Below, in pieces: positions 11,711 to 24,030 of a stretch of DNA of 64,000 bases. The stretch is from Tachypleus tridentatus (lineage: Eukaryota > Arthropoda > Merostomata > Xiphosura > Limulidae). The stretch is from positions 74,019,558-74,083,557 of the forward strand of contig NC_134825.1 in NCBI RefSeq assembly GCF_004210375.1. The letters are read 5' to 3'. The first letter of the stretch is position 1. Every line of letters begins with the position of its first letter. A program made the position numbers and the translations under genes. The notes below the pieces were generated by a model. That model was not told where the DNA came from. It made no database searches and was given only the letters and a program-made list of their open reading frames with translations.

Positions 11711-13230
11711 GGGAGTGGATTAATACTCTGCTAAAAGTCTATGATGCTCTCATTCAATTAAACTGGACTATAGGTCTCTGTTCTATGGCTTTATCAGGAC
11801 CTCAGCCTTGAAGATGTTAAACCCTGTTCACCACCAGGGGCTTCAGCTCTGCACAGGCACTTTCCACACTTCTCCTGTCCAGAGTTTGTACAGTAAGTCT
11901 CATGAACCTCTTCTGCACCTCTGCCATTTGCAACAGTCTTTACTGTATGCTTCAAAACTTCAATCCTTACCACAGCATTCTACCAAGGTTGGTTTGTGTT
12001 TTCCTTCCTCAGGGGGCCATGCTTTTTCAGAATAGACAGTATGTCATTGTTCCTTTTGGCCTATGTATCCAGGCACAGTTGGATGAATTGTGTCTGTCTT
12101 TGGACAACATTGCTGTCTCCACTAGTCAGCCCCTCCCACCATGGTTTATTACCATCCCCAAATGTGACCTTTCTTTGAGTCGTCTGAAGAAGGCAGATAC
12201 TCCAGATTGGAAGTATTTGCTGAACATTTTTCAAACCATCCTTCCAATCCCATTTATATGGTTGGTTCAAAATCAGGTGGCTCTGTGGGCTCTACCATGG
12301 TTTGTTGCAGTTCTGTAGTTGCACACAGGATCCCCTCTACAGTTTTTGTGTTTGCTGCCAAATTGTACTCCATTTCTCTTGTCTTTGGTCATATTGGAGC
12401 TATGCAGTACATAAAATGTACTATTTATACCAAGTTGCTTAGCTCTCTACTGGTCCTGGAATCACTTCACATTAGTTCTCACCCTGTTTTCATCAATATT
12501 CAAAACTGACTGGCCCATTTTTCTCTATCATCTATTTCTATCCAGTTTTCCTAGATACCAGGCCATGTCAGTATTCATAGGAATGAGCTTGCTGACGTCA
12601 CAGGTAAGTTTGTTTGCTCTGATGCTATTACGGCCATGCCTGTCCCATACATTGACTATGGTCCTGTATTCGAGGCTCAGCTCCACTCCAGTTAGCAGTT
12701 GAATTGATGTGAGCAACGTGATAATGAGCTTTTCCACATCAAACCTTCTGTTGCTCTTTGGACTGGACATCTTGCTTCCATAAAGATCAGAAGGAGCAAC
12801 TTGTCCTGGCTAGGTTATTTATTGTTTGCAGTTTTTAACTCACTGTTTTCTTTTATCTGGAACTGATGCACAATTATGTGGTCTGTTTTACACTCAAGTC
12901 ACAATAGCTCACATTTACTTTCATGCCATAGTTACGATCGTGAGTGATAGCACCATTTTAGACATATTTTTACCATGGGTTCACCCTTAACATTGGACAG
13001 TGTCATTAATGATGGGGACACTGTCCACCTCAGTTGTGTTTTTAAATTTTTAAAAGCCATTGGCCTTTTAAACTGTTTTTAAGTTTTTAATTAGAAAATT
13101 GTACTTTGTTTTGTTTCAACACGATTTCTTTTTATATATTTTAATAATTTTACTTTTTTACTGGTTATTTGGTGCAGATAGCCTTGTTGCTTTGTACCAA
13201 TAAATGCCAACCATCCAACCTTTGGTTTTT
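11690..13230 (+). pseudogene. RNase H-bearing LINE fragment (Jockey/I-like), broken
   Basis: Plus-strand frames give ALKMLNPVHHQGLQLCTG..TSPVQSLY, the conserved linker after the RT of Jockey/I-type non-LTR elements. A PPWFITIPK block follows. Next is a degraded RNase H domain, PIYMVGSKSGGSVGS, where the usual TDGSK has lost its catalytic Asp. VVAHRIPSTVFVFAAKLY and IYTKLLSSLLVLESL come after it, and then PGHVSVF. The tail HCFLLSGTDAQLCG retains one Cys of the usual CCHC knuckle. At least two frameshifts and several stops make it non-functional. The end near 13.2 kb has GTACCAATAAATGCCAACCATCC, consistent with a LINE 3' terminus. No RT palm motif was found upstream, so the copy is 5' truncated or that part has decayed. 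Confidence 0.75.
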
Positions 13231-13234
13231 GATA

Positions 13235-14875
13235 TTTATTGCCACGTGATAAAATTTTTGAGATAAATTATAAAGTGAATTCTATGTGCTAATTCTAAAT
13301 ATATTTCATTAATTTCAATATTTTTTCCTTTTTTGACATTTATTTAGCATAATTCATGAAGAAAAAAACTCATTTTCAATTTAATATAGTTGCAGATAGT
13401 TTTGCTTGTTACAAAACAGTCTATATATCAATATTTTAAAGTTTTTCTGACCATCCGAAGAAAATTTATTTTTTCTTATTTAACCCATGAAAATATATTA
13501 TCCATTTTTTGATCTCAAGTGCTTCACTTAGTTTTGATCTTGGTTAAAAGCTGGTTATCAAGTGGTTTTATCATTTACTACTTCAAGGCAGCTTTAAAGA
13601 AAGTTTAAATACCATAGGATGCTACAGACTATCACGTAAGAGCCAAATATATATTTTTTTTTTGTTGTTGTTTTGTACCCTTACAGTCCTTTTTTTTTTT
13701 TGTGAACTATGTAAGTATTCGTGTGTTTAAAAGCTACAGAAATTTCCTTCATTAAGAGATGTCATATAACTTTGGGTAACTTAAGCAAATGTACAGTGTT
13801 TGGAGAAGGTTTTGTGATTATCAGGTACCTAGACAAAGGAAGATAAATACATGATAGGAAACAAACAAGTGGCATGCCTGTTGAGTTATTAACATTTAGC
13901 AATGGCATCTTGTTGATGTATAATTCTTTGTTTAAAATTATAGTGTTTCTACTCTTTTATATATATAGTTTTATACAGTTGTAATGTTTGTAAATATGAG
14001 TTTTTTAATTATATCTACCAAATAAGGTAAATTTACTATTTGGCAAAATTGTGAGTGTGGGTAGCAGGTACAAGATATTCTGATTACTGAAATCTTTACT
14101 GAGTGTTATGTTTATGTTGTTCAAACAAAGTATAGTGGTGATTCTACTTTAATAAAAACAGTATTAGTCTTATTGGTGAATTGTGATAATAAATGTTAAA
14201 TATGTGTCCAACATTTTATTTACAGTAGATTAGTGTTGGGTTATATATATTTTCAAAAGAAACATAATGGTAATGCTTAGCTAATGTTAATGATTAATTC
14301 GCCTTGTGTTATGTTTGTATGAAAAGAATTCTGCAGAAATAAAATGTTATCTGAATAGATCATAAAGATAATACACAGGCATTTTTTTTTCTTGTATGAA
14401 TATACTGGTGGGGTATGTGAATGTGTACTAATCAATTAATGAGCCTAGCAATTAATTATTTAGCAAATTCCACTCATTGGCAAGTTTTATTTAATGTATT
14501 ATTTTACTTTATTTTATTTAAATGAGTACAAGCACCACTCTCAGAATAGAACTAAGAGAAAGAAACCAATAATGAAAAATAACCAATTTTTCATATATTG
14601 GTGTTATTTCTTTACATCAATAGATATTTTTTTCCTGACTTAAAAATGCAACAGCTCAGATAAATATTATATACTATGGAATGATGTTGGCAAGGTTTTT
14701 TTTTGTCAAAGAATCACCTCATGGAAATGTCTAGAGAGCAAAGAAGATTATCCTAGAAGGTAAACTGTGAGTTCTTTTAATGTATTTTAACAAAAGGTTT
14801 CCAGTACAGTACATTACCTCTACTCACATAAATAGCTATTGTTATTCAGTACTGCCCTTTATATGCAAAAATAAT
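13235..14875. other. T-rich stretch without recognised features
   Basis: There are long T runs (for example near 13655 and 13690) and no coding pattern or known repeat. It could be intron or intergenic DNA. Confidence 0.4.
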
Positions 14876-14879
14876 TATT

Positions 14880-15050
14880 TATATATGCCATAAGCCTTCT
14901 GTCAACCCTCTATTGGAATTGACTGATTCTAATGCACCTCTCTTGCAAATCACCATACATCAATTCTCCACCAACAGGAATGTGGCATACTTTCATAATG
15001 CATGCAACTCCTTCTATTCCACTCTACCTAACTATCGCTTCTCACTTGGT
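14880..15050 (-). repeat. Unclassified dispersed repeat, inverted copy B
   Basis: The reverse complement contains GATAGTTAGGTAGAGTGGAATAG, then GCATGCATTATGA and CCTGTTGGTGGAGAATTGA. This aligns with 16528-16600 and the end of copy A. Confidence 0.55.
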
Positions 15051-15939
15051 AGTATTTGTGTTCATTTTTTACTTTAGGTGCTTTTTATATGCTTTGCACT
15101 GGTAATTTAATAGTTTCAATTCAATATTTAATTTTTTGTTATACTGAAAACACTTTTCATGCCTTGTATTGAATAAATTAGTATGTTCTACTATTAAAAA
15201 TAGGGTTTCATGGTCACTGTCTCAGGTGGTGCACTTTCTCTGGATTCTCCACTGGAATTTACCCTCCTCCCTCCCCACACACACTTTCATTTAGTCAAGT
15301 TTGAGCATCATTATCCCTTTCCAGTTATAAACTGCTGGAGTGGTAGATGGTGGAGGCATCCTTCTGAATGAGTTACAGAAATAAAAACAATAAATAGAAA
15401 TGATTATAAAACCATTCGATTGAGATTAGGGCAGTAGGGTTCTGTTGGTGTAGATGATGTGATATCCTCCAGTATGAAACATAAAAACAAATAGGAGTGA
15501 GACATCAGGATTGCAGTTCAATTCTTTGATTGGGATCTGTCATTCTACCTTCACTTGTATGTTGGTTCTCAGTGGCTGAGTTTTGGATTTAGAATATAAC
15601 CAATCAACATAAGTACTTACACATATCTTACAGATGTATATTTTCCTCCTTCATTTATACTCCTTCAGTGTTGTTTGTTGTGGTGAAATAATTACAGATT
15701 GTCACTGTTTTCTCCCTTCTGCTATCCCTTGATATTTCTTATCTCAAGGATGTTAATGGACTTGGGATGGTTCTGATCAACTTTGCCATGGAGGGAGGTG
15801 ATTTACATTATGTAGTAATCTTTTTTTTTCTTTTATACCAGATGCTGTGTTTTTGGATTGATTTATCAATTTGTCACATTAAAACATGCCGAATTTATGA
15901 GTAAGGGAGTACTTGAGGTGAAGACGATATGTTCCTCTT

Positions 15940-16075
15940 TCTTATTTCCATATGGATATTGGTTCCTGGTGGCCTAGTTTATGGATTGTAGTTGGCTTGC
16001 TGGTGGTATAATTCTCTTCCCTATTCCCATGTGATGCCGGTACCTGGTGGCCTGGTTTCGCATTGTAGTTGACTA
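15940..16075 (+). repeat. Short diverged direct duplication
   Basis: GGTTCCTGGTGGCCTAGTTTATGGATTGTAGTTGGC recurs about 78 bp downstream as GGTACCTGGTGGCCTGGTTTCGCATTGTAGTTGAC. Confidence 0.65.
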
Positions 16076-16349
16076 GCCCTAGCCACTACACCTAGGGACA
16101 CGTCCTTTTCATTTTGTCCACCTTTATCATTTTTGGGATGGAGTTTAATAAGTATTGCATAGTTGAAATCACACTTCAGCCATAGTTCTCTCCTCTGTTT
16201 TCTGCCCATACATGTGACATCTTTTTATGATGGGTGACAAGTATACGTGGTTCAGAAGTTGTGTGGTTCTCCACATCAAGTTTCAGAATATAACTGTCTG
16301 ATCTTAATGAGTGTCCTTCAGATTCTTTTGGAAGATGCTTCTTTCTTTC

Positions 16350-16610
16350 CCTCACATCAGTCCTTTCAAATATTCAGGATTCTAGCTCTTTATTTGAGGG
16401 GAGATAATGTACTATATTAGAATCTATAATTTTCTTACACATAAAATGTATTTGTCATAAGTATTTAACTCTTTGACATTTCCTCCCCATGAAAACTAAT
16501 ACTATCATCTTGTACCAAAACTTGAAGTGATGGTTAGGTAGAACTGAATAGAGGGAGTCAGTCACATGCATCATGAGATATGTTCCACTCCTATTGACAA
16601 TACACATTAT
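16350..16610 (+). repeat. Unclassified dispersed repeat, copy C
   Basis: GGATTCTAGCTCTTTATTTGAGGGGAGAT and GTCATAAGTATTTAAC..CATTTCCTCCCC match copy A with substitutions. GATGGTTAGGTAGAACTGAATAG matches copy B. Confidence 0.55.
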
Positions 16611-16614
16611 GATA

Positions 16615-19005
16615 AACTTATTATCATTGTTGTATTGCTTCATTTATTTCAGTACCTGCTTATAGTAAGTTTTTAATGTAAACATGTTTGCTCCTGAACT
16701 AAAATAATGTCTTGAATTTTTAATTTTAGTTTTATCTTCATGATACAATTATTATTATAATTGTAAGATGGCTGTTATGTTTTAGAAGCTTAAAGATAGG
16801 GAAATGCCATCTCTATATTAAATGTTAGTAGAAAAACTAATTTTCTGTATTAATATCTCTTTTTTTTGTCTGTATATTTTAAATATTTTTTCATGATAGA
16901 TTTTAAGAAAAATGAACGTAGTATGTGAAGTAATGACTATTATGTTTTATAAATTTATTTTAAAATTTCTAGTCTTAATTTCCAAAGTTTAAAACAAGTT
17001 TGACTACATAAAATTTGAAATTGGCAGACACTGTTTACAATGTCGCATATTTTGTTTGGTATGCAAAAACTGAATTACATAATTACTTAAATTTACATAT
17101 CTAATCTTCAATATAAATATTAACTAAGTTTTTAGTGACAAATATTCTATATTTTATGAATTTGAGACAATATTCTCAGTTTTAGAAATTATAAACAAAG
17201 AAGAACAAAGCAATTAGTGTGTACAGTTTTGGAACTGAAGTAGTTTTCCTTCTAACATGTAACATGTAGTTCAACAATTATAAATAGTTTCCTTATTGTT
17301 CATAAACAAGTGTATACTGTACAGTGGTAAGGTTATTCTCAGGAACATAACAAGCCAAATTTCAAAGGCTAACAGTCTCAAAGATTTCAACATGAAAGAA
17401 AAACATCTGGTTAAAACTAAGCTAGAAATATATATATTATTGTAGTTTTAATTAATTTGCAATATTAGTCAAATGCATTGAGTTTATACATGTTTTTATA
17501 GAAATACAACATTTACTGTATTTTTCTGAACAGGTGTCAACAGATAGAAAAAAAAAAAGAGAGAACCCTTTTTGTTTCTTAACCCTCAAGAGATTAAAAG
17601 TTGCTTCAATATATCTATCACTGAATGAAATATTTCTGTGTAAAAAAAAATAAAAAATTAACAATCATCTACCAAAGTAATGTAGGATTTTGTATTACAT
17701 GGGGATTACCCCCTACATTAAAAACATGTAAGTTTATACTAGTCACTTTCTGGTATGTTAGGATTATGAAAACCTAGTACTATCTGTGTTAACTTGTATC
17801 AGCATTTATATGTGTTGAGCTTCCAAAGCAAGCAAACGAAGTAGTGTGATTTAAGTAGTGTGTGTTAGTTTGTTAGTTTTCATTTTGTGACCCTTTTGCA
17901 CTGTGTAATGGTACAATAATTCTGTGATTGCAGAGTTTATGTGGTTCCACAAGAATTTGCTATTATACTATGTTTTGTGTACTTGTGAATTTAAGTTTGT
18001 AGCTTTCTGCTCTACAGCACATTTTTAATTTTTGTGTGTTTTAGCATGTGTGTGCAATTTCCAAGATTTAATTTTAAGTTATGTGTAAAATATTTGGGAC
18101 TATACCACATTTAACCATCAAGTTGATCACCATTTTATATAAGCAATTTATTTATTTCGAAATTAGATTTTTAATAGAAAATTCTAGTAAAATGTTTTGC
18201 AGTGCTCATCAGCATCTGGAATTTTGTGGTATCAGATTGGTCAGTATGGATTTACATTGACCAATCCAAGCAAATAATTAAAAATGTTTCAAGAGTGAGT
18301 GTGAGAGTTAAAACAATATTTTTGACAAATGACATAGATGTGAGTGTGACTTTTTCTTTTCCAGTTTGTAAATGAAGAAAACAAGCTATACAGGGTGCAC
18401 CAAAGTTCAGATTTTAATTTTGCACTATGAAAAAGACTTGGACAGTATACCATGGTTTAAATTAGCAGTAAGAGCCTGTGGTTGCAAATGTTTCATTACA
18501 ATAAAATTTCAGAAAAAAATTACCAAATATTAGTATTGTATATTATACATAACAACATCAATGTAAAATGCTGAACAGTGATCATCTACATGAAGCAAAT
18601 CATGTAACTATCTTAGAAAATGTGAACTGGTTTTATTATTTTCTAAACTGGATATGACAGTGAAAACAAAAAATTCAGTCATATAATAGCCTTTCAATCA
18701 GAGAAGCAATAAATGCAATTATATTTAGATTTTAAAACATTTTGGACTTAATTTAAAGTTTAGAAACTTTTCACTTGCATTGATTTGTTTAAATAGTGTG
18801 GAGATGACAACATAACCAGATTAAATCAGCAGAAAACAGGGTATTCATGAAAAAACTAATAATTTTATTTTGATAATTTTTACTTACCAAAAATAGTCAT
18901 TTGTGTAATGAAGCATTCAGATATTATAAACATATGAGGTTTCTATTTAAAAGTTCTTTATGGAAGTTGTCTTAAGATAATGTTTCAAACACAAATATTG
19001 TAGTG
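16615..19005. other. AT-rich stretch without recognised features
   Basis: No recognisable coding segment or repeat. Short open frames here translate to low-complexity protein. Confidence 0.4.
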
Positions 19006-19009
19006 ATTG

Positions 19010-19235
19010 AATGGGCTAGCCTGATGGTTAGTTTCTGAAGTTGAAAACAAACCAAGCTCTCCATTTTGAGGTTGTTGTTGCATTATGAGAATGACAGTAA
19101 AATCCAACTATTTGATTAGAAGAGCCCACAGTGGATATGTTTTCTAGCTGTCTTCCCTCTTTTTTATCAGTTCTAAGTTAGGAACTGTTTGTACAGGTAG
19201 TTCTTGTGTAGTTTTGTGAGAATATCCATAGACAA
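19010..19235 (+). mobile_element. Heavily decayed SINE-T-like copy
   Basis: Landmarks of the SINE-T body are in order but mutated: GGCTAGCCTGATGGTTAG (head), ATGACAGTAAAATCCAACTATTTG, CTAGCTGTCTTCCCTC, CTAAGTTAGGAACTG, and TCTTGTGTAGTTTTGTGAGAAT (tail). It is much older than the copies after 23 kb. Confidence 0.6.
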
Positions 19236-19871
19236 ACGGTAATTGAATCATCTAAGAAATAACAATGCATTTGAAATAATAAGCATATAAATTAATTAAA
19301 ACATGTTACTGTAAATGTTTCTTGGTAAGAATGAAAATGATGAATGTTTATTTAATACCATTTATAATTTGGAAGTAAAGGTGAATAAAACTGCATAACA
19401 GTTGATTATATGTAGCATTTGAAGTTATCATATTGGATAATAAATATTTGTAATTGTAGAATATCTTAGTTTCATGTCCAATTCTGTGTTTTTAATAGTT
19501 ACAGTTTTGCTCCTTTGACAATTTATTAACAGCAAAATGGAAAGACATATACAGATTCTACATGTGAATTTGTCAAAACAATTAGCATTGAAGTTGAGAG
19601 TGGATTAAAAGAAAGACAAGAAGTAGAAGTGGGATTAGTCCAATAATTTGTTGTTGGAAAATCACTAAAAAAATACATTTTGTAACTGAATAGTGTAAAG
19701 GCTAATTTTTTGTGATTTAAAAGAGTTAGAAAATTATTGAGAATTCTGGATTTGTAGGGGAAAATTATTACTGTAACTTTTGTAACATAAGTAAAATAAT
19801 AAGAGTATAAACATTTCCTGTTATTTTGTGGGCAAGTTAGTTTGAGAACAAACTTGCATGAGTAAATCATT

Positions 19872-19994
19872 GGAGATTGTTAGTTTTATATTGTGTTTAC
19901 TTTTAGTTGTTATGTTGTTTCCTACACATAACATGACAGGAGATTGTTAGTTTTATATTGTGTTTACTTTTAGTTGTTATGTTGTTTCCTACAC
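19872..19994. repeat. Perfect 56-bp direct duplication
   Basis: The 56 bases at 19872-19927, starting GGAGATTGTTAG and ending TTTCCTACAC, are repeated exactly at 19939-19994. An 11-bp spacer, ATAACATGACA, separates them. Perfect identity implies a recent event or an assembly artefact. Confidence 0.95.
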
Positions 19995-20071
19995 TGATGT
20001 TATTCTATGTTTTGGAATGAAAATGATAGTTATTTTTTCAATATGTGAACATTTCTTTTCTTTTGGTATAG

Positions 20072-20114
20072 GTTGAGAAGAATCAGTGGCAAATAATGGC
20101 AGAAATTGTCATTG
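20072..20114 (+). other. Candidate small internal exon, unidentified
   Basis: A pyrimidine-rich tract and AG (CTTTTCTTTTGGTATAG) precede 43 bases open in one frame (VEKNQWQIMAEIVI plus one base). A strong donor GTAAGT follows. I do not recognise the peptide, and no neighbouring exon was identified on this strand. It may be a chance pairing of splice-like signals. Confidence 0.2.
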
Positions 20115-20939
20115 GTAAGTGAAAAAAAGTTCATTTCTGTAATAACTGAAAAAAAGAAATCTTTATAAGCTGAAGCTTGTGTTTATTCTTGTACCACAAA
20201 ATTACTTTATTGTAACTGTGCAGTAAAAGTTTAAATATGTAGGTTGTTTCCCATTCATTATGCATATATGAATATTTTAGTTAAAGAATTTATATAATAA
20301 CAAAATGTTCAAACTTTGTAATCTTGGTCCATTCTCTTTTAAAGGAAAATGAACAAAAGAAAGCATAATTAAATAAAATATGGTTTCACATAAAAATATA
20401 ATACTGTTATGTCATGCAAAAAACAAACCTAAGAATATTATGATATTGGATTTTTTTTCTTACGTTTAGGAGTGGCCATGCCAGTCTTTGGTTAGGTTTG
20501 TAAACAGCAATAAATCTTGCTGTGCTTTGAGTTACACACTGCAGTATAAGATAATATAATGGTTAATAGATTGGAATACAAAACTTAAGCAAATTCAAAC
20601 AACTTTGTTCCTCCCTCCCTTTAACTTAACATGAGTTATTTTTATCTAGTAAAATGGTTAGATGTTGTAGAAAAAGGGTTTGCTGATTACACATACAGAG
20701 TTGATTGTTCTAAAATCTTCAATATGAAATAGTTACCAGACCAAATTTTTAAAATTACACAAAATTATTAAGCATTAAAATGTTTAAAAACAGAGCAAAG
20801 AAAATTAACATGGATGTTTGTGTTAACCCTTTTCTACAAATGCTTGCTGTAAAATTTAAAGTGAGATAATCAACTAACTACTAATGACTCACTGCCGTCA
20901 CCATAAATTAATGTGTTTTCTATTTTCAACACAAGTAAA

Positions 20940-22290
20940 AACCAAGATATTGTTTTTCATGACCTACTAGAAGATTGGAAGTTAGCTAATGTAACTCTTC
21001 TTTTCAAAGGAAGTGCTACCAATTGTCTTAGTAATTAAAAACCCATTAGTCTTACATCAGTTGTGGAAAAGTTTTAGGAAGTCTGTTAAAAATGCTTTGA
21101 AATGTCATTTAACAAAGTTTAGAAATTTTATTGAATAGTTAACATGGTTTCACGAATGGAAAATCTTGTCTTACAAATCTTTTGACACTATTTTGAAAGG
21201 TTACTTCTTACATTGATGAATGTAAGAGTGTAGATGTGGTGTATCTGGATTTTTAGAAAGCATTTGACAAGGTGCCACATAAAAGTTTTTGAAAAAATGT
21301 CTATAGGTGTGATGGAGAAGTTAGAAAATTCGATAGAAGAGTGGCATGATTGAAGAAAGCAGAGGGCTCTTACAAATGGAGCTCAGTCAAACTGTATTAA
21401 TGTTACAAGTGGGGTAACTCAAGGCTCAGTCATAGGAACTTTGCTCCCTTTGATTTACATCAATGACATAGATGAATGAGTGGTCAATAAATTACTTAGA
21501 TTTGTTGATGATATGATTATCTTGAGTGTTGCTCACTGTGAGGAGGATGCTTCTGCTTTACAGAAGGATATAGATCGTTTAGTGAGTAAAACAAGTAAAT
21601 GATACATGGGTTTTAATTAAAGATAAATGCAAGATAATGCATATGGATTATTATATTATAATATGAATAATAAGTATAATTTGTATGAGGATAACATTAA
21701 CAGTGTTATGAAATAAAGGGATCTTGATGTAATAATCTGTCAGTCTGTAAGCCATCTAAGCAGTGTGAGGTTGCTTGTGGTAGGACAAATTAGATTTTAA
21801 ATTGTATATACAGAAATGCTGAATGCAAGTCCAAAGAGGCAATAATTTCATTGTGCTGGTCACCTGTTAAGCCCTATTTGGAATATTGTGTTAAGGTAAG
21901 GGATCCTTACCTTAGGAAATATATTAAATTTTGGAATATTCAGAGAAGGGTTACTGGGATGGATGGGTTGTCATATGAGGAGAGGCTGAAAACTCTCAAA
22001 TTGTTTTCTCTTTGAAAAGAAAAGAATTAGGATGATCTGACTGGGGCATTTAAGATTATAAAGGGAATTAATAGTGTTGATGCATTCTTTTTTTCATATT
22101 TAATGGTGAGAATAGTAGGACTAGGGGGGACAAGTATAAATTGTGGCAGGGTAGGAGTCATACAGTTTTATTTTTCTTACAAGATGGTTGGCCTTTGGAA
22201 TGGTTGTCTTCAGATGTTGTAGAGGCAGTGAATTTAAATGAGTTTAAGAAAAGCTTGATAAATATATGAATGATATTGTCTTTTTTTTTT
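20940..22290 (+). pseudogene. Decayed LINE RT copy (same type as 1.05-2.1 kb)
   Basis: Across three frames the translation shows LLEDWKLANVTLLF, then PISLTSVVEK, then VDVVYLDF*KAFDKVPHK with the palm motif interrupted by a stop. LLPLIYINDIDE and LRFVDDMIILSVAHCEEDASALQKDIDRL follow; the usual FADD box is now FVDD, but both catalytic Asp remain. A C-terminal NIQRRVTGMDGLSYEERLKTLKLFSL block closes it. Many stops show it is dead. Blocks such as HCEEDASALQKDID match the minus-strand copy near 1.2 kb closely, so both belong to one family. The copy runs into a T-rich tract near 22.28 kb. Confidence 0.85.
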
Positions 22291-22299
22291 TTTTAAGCT

Positions 22300-22731
22300 A
22301 ATTTACTTAAGAATGTGGGATAGTCAAAGTGGACTAATAGGTTTCATGTTGCCCCAAAACGTTATATTATATATTAATACACTTTTGCAGGTATGTTTTA
22401 AAAGTGTGGTCAGTAGGTCTCTTTATATGGGGTGTAATTGTATCTCATTGTTGTATGGATAATCACTCATCAAGGAAATTTCTTTAAACGTTCTATAGTA
22501 AGATTGGCATAGAAAAGGACAAATCACTGTCTTTCAACAAGTTTATATTAATTGTTTAGAAAGAGGTTAAAGTTAATCCGTGACAGTTACTATTTAATCT
22601 TTTGTATTATTAACAAATTAACTCTGTGTTAGCCTTTCGGAGTTTTCAACGACCCGAAATATTTTGTAAACATTTGTGCCGGCAGATGGGAGCACGTACG
22701 TCTGTTGTTTTCAGCAGCTTGGGTATTCAGC
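22300..22731. other. Short stretch with nothing recognised
   Basis: AT-rich sequence between the LINE remnant and a SINE-V copy; the left part may be the LINE's 3' untranslated end. Confidence 0.35.
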
Positions 22732-22860
22732 AAGTTTGTTGTTTTGAATTAAGCACAAAGCTACACAATGAGCTATCTGTGCTCTGCCCACCACGGGTAT
22801 CGAAACCCGGATTTTAGCGTTGTAAGACCGCAGACATACAGCTGAGCCAATGGGGAGCCA
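22732..22860 (-). mobile_element. SINE-V, nearly complete copy
   Basis: The reverse complement reads from GGCTCCCCATTGGCTCAGCTGTA through the tRNA-like head (AACGCTAAAATCCGGGTTTCG) to the body AGCACAGATAGC. It ends CATTGTGTAGCTTTGTGCTTAATTCAAAAC. A TTACAA-like anticodon loop in other copies hints at a tRNA-Val ancestor, as inference. Confidence 0.85.
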
Positions 22861-23759
22861 GCAAGTTTGTCTTAAATTGTTACACTTGGTTTTGGTGATA
22901 AAAAGGAAACAAATTATAGCATTCAATATAATCATCTATTGATTAACAAAGGAAAAGATTTTGAGTGTTAGTAAGTTTTTTGGTTTCCAAAATAATAGTT
23001 TGTCATTATTTAATTATTTTTAAATTAATTTTTTTTTATGAAGACCACTCAGTCCTAGAAAAAGTGACTATGGAAAATTAACTCTGCGAGTAAGCTTATC
23101 TATAGTGCAGAATTGTGATTGCTGGAAGAGATTGTCTCTATTTGATTCTCTTGAGTAACTGAAATTTCAATCATGCAAAAGTCCTTAGTGAATTGGTATT
23201 AAAGTTTAAAGTCTAGACGTATCTCCATATTTTGTCATTTGTCAGTCCTAAGGTATGCTATAAAATTATATATGATGAATGTGTACTTATATGTTTAAAA
23301 ATACATAAAATGTTACACGTATTATAATGATAAAAAGGAAAAATAGTATAAAATATAATTTTGCTCCAATTTTAGCCTTATTTTTTACAGTTAATAAAAT
23401 ACAACTGTATAATTTAAATTCTTCAAAAACAATATGGTGGTTTACACTGTTCAAAAATATCTTAATACTTAAAGTTTTACGATAAAACGTTTCCGTTCAT
23501 TATGTTTATCTCCCATAGGTAGTCTGACTTTTTTAAAAATCTAATTTCTGGAAAAACTTCTATTACAATGATTTTTCGACTGTCTTACTGCGGCCGTCGT
23601 TTGGCCTAAAATAAATATTACATTAAACATGCGTTACCTTGATAATCTAACTAATGTTGTTTTTCTTTAAAGATATTTAATGAAAATTGGCCCAAAAAAT
23701 AAATGGAATTAAACTGTGAGTGTAAATATTGAAACGATAAAGTATCGCACATCTGGTAA

Positions 23760-24030
23760 GCCCGGCATGGCCAGGTGGTTAGGGAGCTGGAGTCGCAATC
23801 TGGGGGTCGTTGGTTTGAATCCCTGTTCCATCAAATATGATCGCTCTTTTAGTCGTTATAATGTAACGGTCAATCCAACTATTCGTTGATAAAGGACTAG
23901 TCCAAGAGCTGGTTGTGGTTGGTGATGACTAGCTTTCTTCCCTCTAGTCTTACACTGCTAAATTAGGGATGGCTGGCGCAGATAGCCCTCGTGTAACTAT
24001 GCGCGAAATTCAAAACAAAACACAATTTTG
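23760..24030 (+). mobile_element. SINE-T, full-length copy
   Basis: It starts GCCCGGCATGGCCAGGTGG and ends GCGCGAAATTCAAAACAAAAC, with about 10% or more divergence from other copies. This is the leftmost well-preserved full copy after the window's start. Confidence 0.92.
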
